Positions 48,378 through 48,570 of a stretch of DNA of 48,570 bases are shown here, one piece after another. Position numbers and translations under genes: made by a program. The stretch comes from Novosphingobium cyanobacteriorum. GTDB taxonomy: Bacteria; Pseudomonadota; Alphaproteobacteria; Sphingomonadales; Sphingomonadaceae. Under the pieces are notes generated by a model that searched no databases, had not been told where the DNA came from, and saw only the letters and a program-made list of their open reading frames with translations. Every line of letters begins with the position of its first letter. The stretch's first letter is position 1. The stretch is from assembly GCF_029436685.1 (NCBI RefSeq), contig NZ_JAROCY010000025.1:1-48570 (forward strand), written 5' to 3'.

Positions 48378-48570
48378 TCAGAACACGATGACGCTGCGGA
48401 TGGACTTTCCGGCGTGCATCAGGTCGAAGGCGGTGTTGATCTCTTCAAGGCCCATGACGTGGGTGATCATGGGATCGATCTCGATCTTGCCGGTCATGTA
48501 CATGTCGACGATCTTGGGCACGTCGGTGCGGCCCTTGGCGCCGCCGAAGGCGGTGCCGCGCCAGTTGCGG
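48378..48570 (-). CDS. Class III alcohol dehydrogenase, 3' end (S-(hydroxymethyl)glutathione dehydrogenase)
   Basis: The last 63 codons of a gene that runs off the window. The translation contains WRGTAFGGAKGRTDVPKIVD, MYMTGKIEIDPMITHVMGLE, INTAFDLMHAGKSIR and ends SVIVF, which is the C-terminus of class III (glutathione-dependent formaldehyde) dehydrogenases. It oxidises S-hydroxymethylglutathione to S-formylglutathione in the cytoplasm. The catalytic zinc residues lie outside the window, so only the family can be stated. Oxidative demethylation by Rieske oxygenases releases formaldehyde, so functional linkage is possible. Confidence 0.9.
   Translation of the reverse strand, partial: RNWRGTAFGGAKGRTDVPKIVDMYMTGKIEIDPMITHVMGLEEINTAFDLMHAGKSIRSVIVF

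Noticed and set aside
174..48570. Search for CRISPR arrays, tRNA genes, transposases or phage genes
   Set aside because: No spaced direct repeats, tRNA-like ends or recombinase motifs were seen; the island carries no visible mobility genes in this window.

Overview
The window reads as chromosome of a GC-rich sphingomonad (Sphingomonadales, Novosphingobium/Sphingobium-like). The basis is family content: two large TonB-dependent receptors, a crowd of Rieske oxygenases and short-chain dehydrogenases (SDRs), a P450cam-like P450, and a dispersed repeat of the type common in sphingomonads. The genus is an inference. I saw no tRNA, rRNA, CRISPR array, transposase or integrase. No gene-free stretch exceeds about 300 bases.

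Layout. 174-5016: TonB receptor, divergent from a curA-like reductase/SDR/EthD-like operon. 5021-9098 (minus): SDR, VOC protein and two Rieske alpha subunits (A1, B1). 9243-12786: SDR, gamma-glutamyltransferase and homocysteine S-methyltransferase. 12761-14380 (minus): acyl-CoA synthetase. 14539-16875: Rieske A2, TIM-barrel isomerase, EthD-like protein. 16926-19255: housekeeping ABC-F ATPase and GreA-like factor. 19261-22544 (minus): TetR regulator, Rieske C1, SDR, SnoaL protein. 22741-28132: second TonB receptor, tandem-SnoaL protein, P450, SDR. 28309-36411: Rieske B2, SnoaL, Rieske C2, VOC, SnoaL, Rieske C3, Tat-exported flavoprotein, cytochrome c. 36550-38926 (minus): three SDRs with overlapping stop/start codons. 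39087-41284: Rieske B3 and a ThuA-like protein. From 41412 on the content is mostly general: MscL, LemA, three TPM-domain proteins, NUDIX, SDR, DUF885 peptidase, VOC protein, and the 3' end of a class III alcohol dehydrogenase.

How it fits together. The central 35 kb looks like an inducible catabolic island. TonB receptors would import a hydrophobic or aromatic/terpenoid compound. Eight Rieske oxygenases and one P450 would hydroxylate or demethylate it. Seven SDRs there (nine in the whole window) would oxidise alcohols, a CoA ligase would activate acids, and a periplasmic flavoprotein/cytochrome pair would dehydrogenate an intermediate. No ferredoxin, reductase or classical oxygenase beta subunit is encoded here, so redox partners must lie elsewhere. 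The substrate cannot be named from sequence alone.

The most interesting signal is a repeated inverted-repeat element, core CCGGC-N6-GCCGG flanked by A/T. It lies upstream of four Rieske genes and in the divergent TetR/TonB-receptor promoter region, which suggests one regulon controlled by the TetR protein at 21861-22544. The eight oxygenases fall into three internal families (A, B, C) and all carry a glutamate at the position that bridges the Rieske and mononuclear iron sites.
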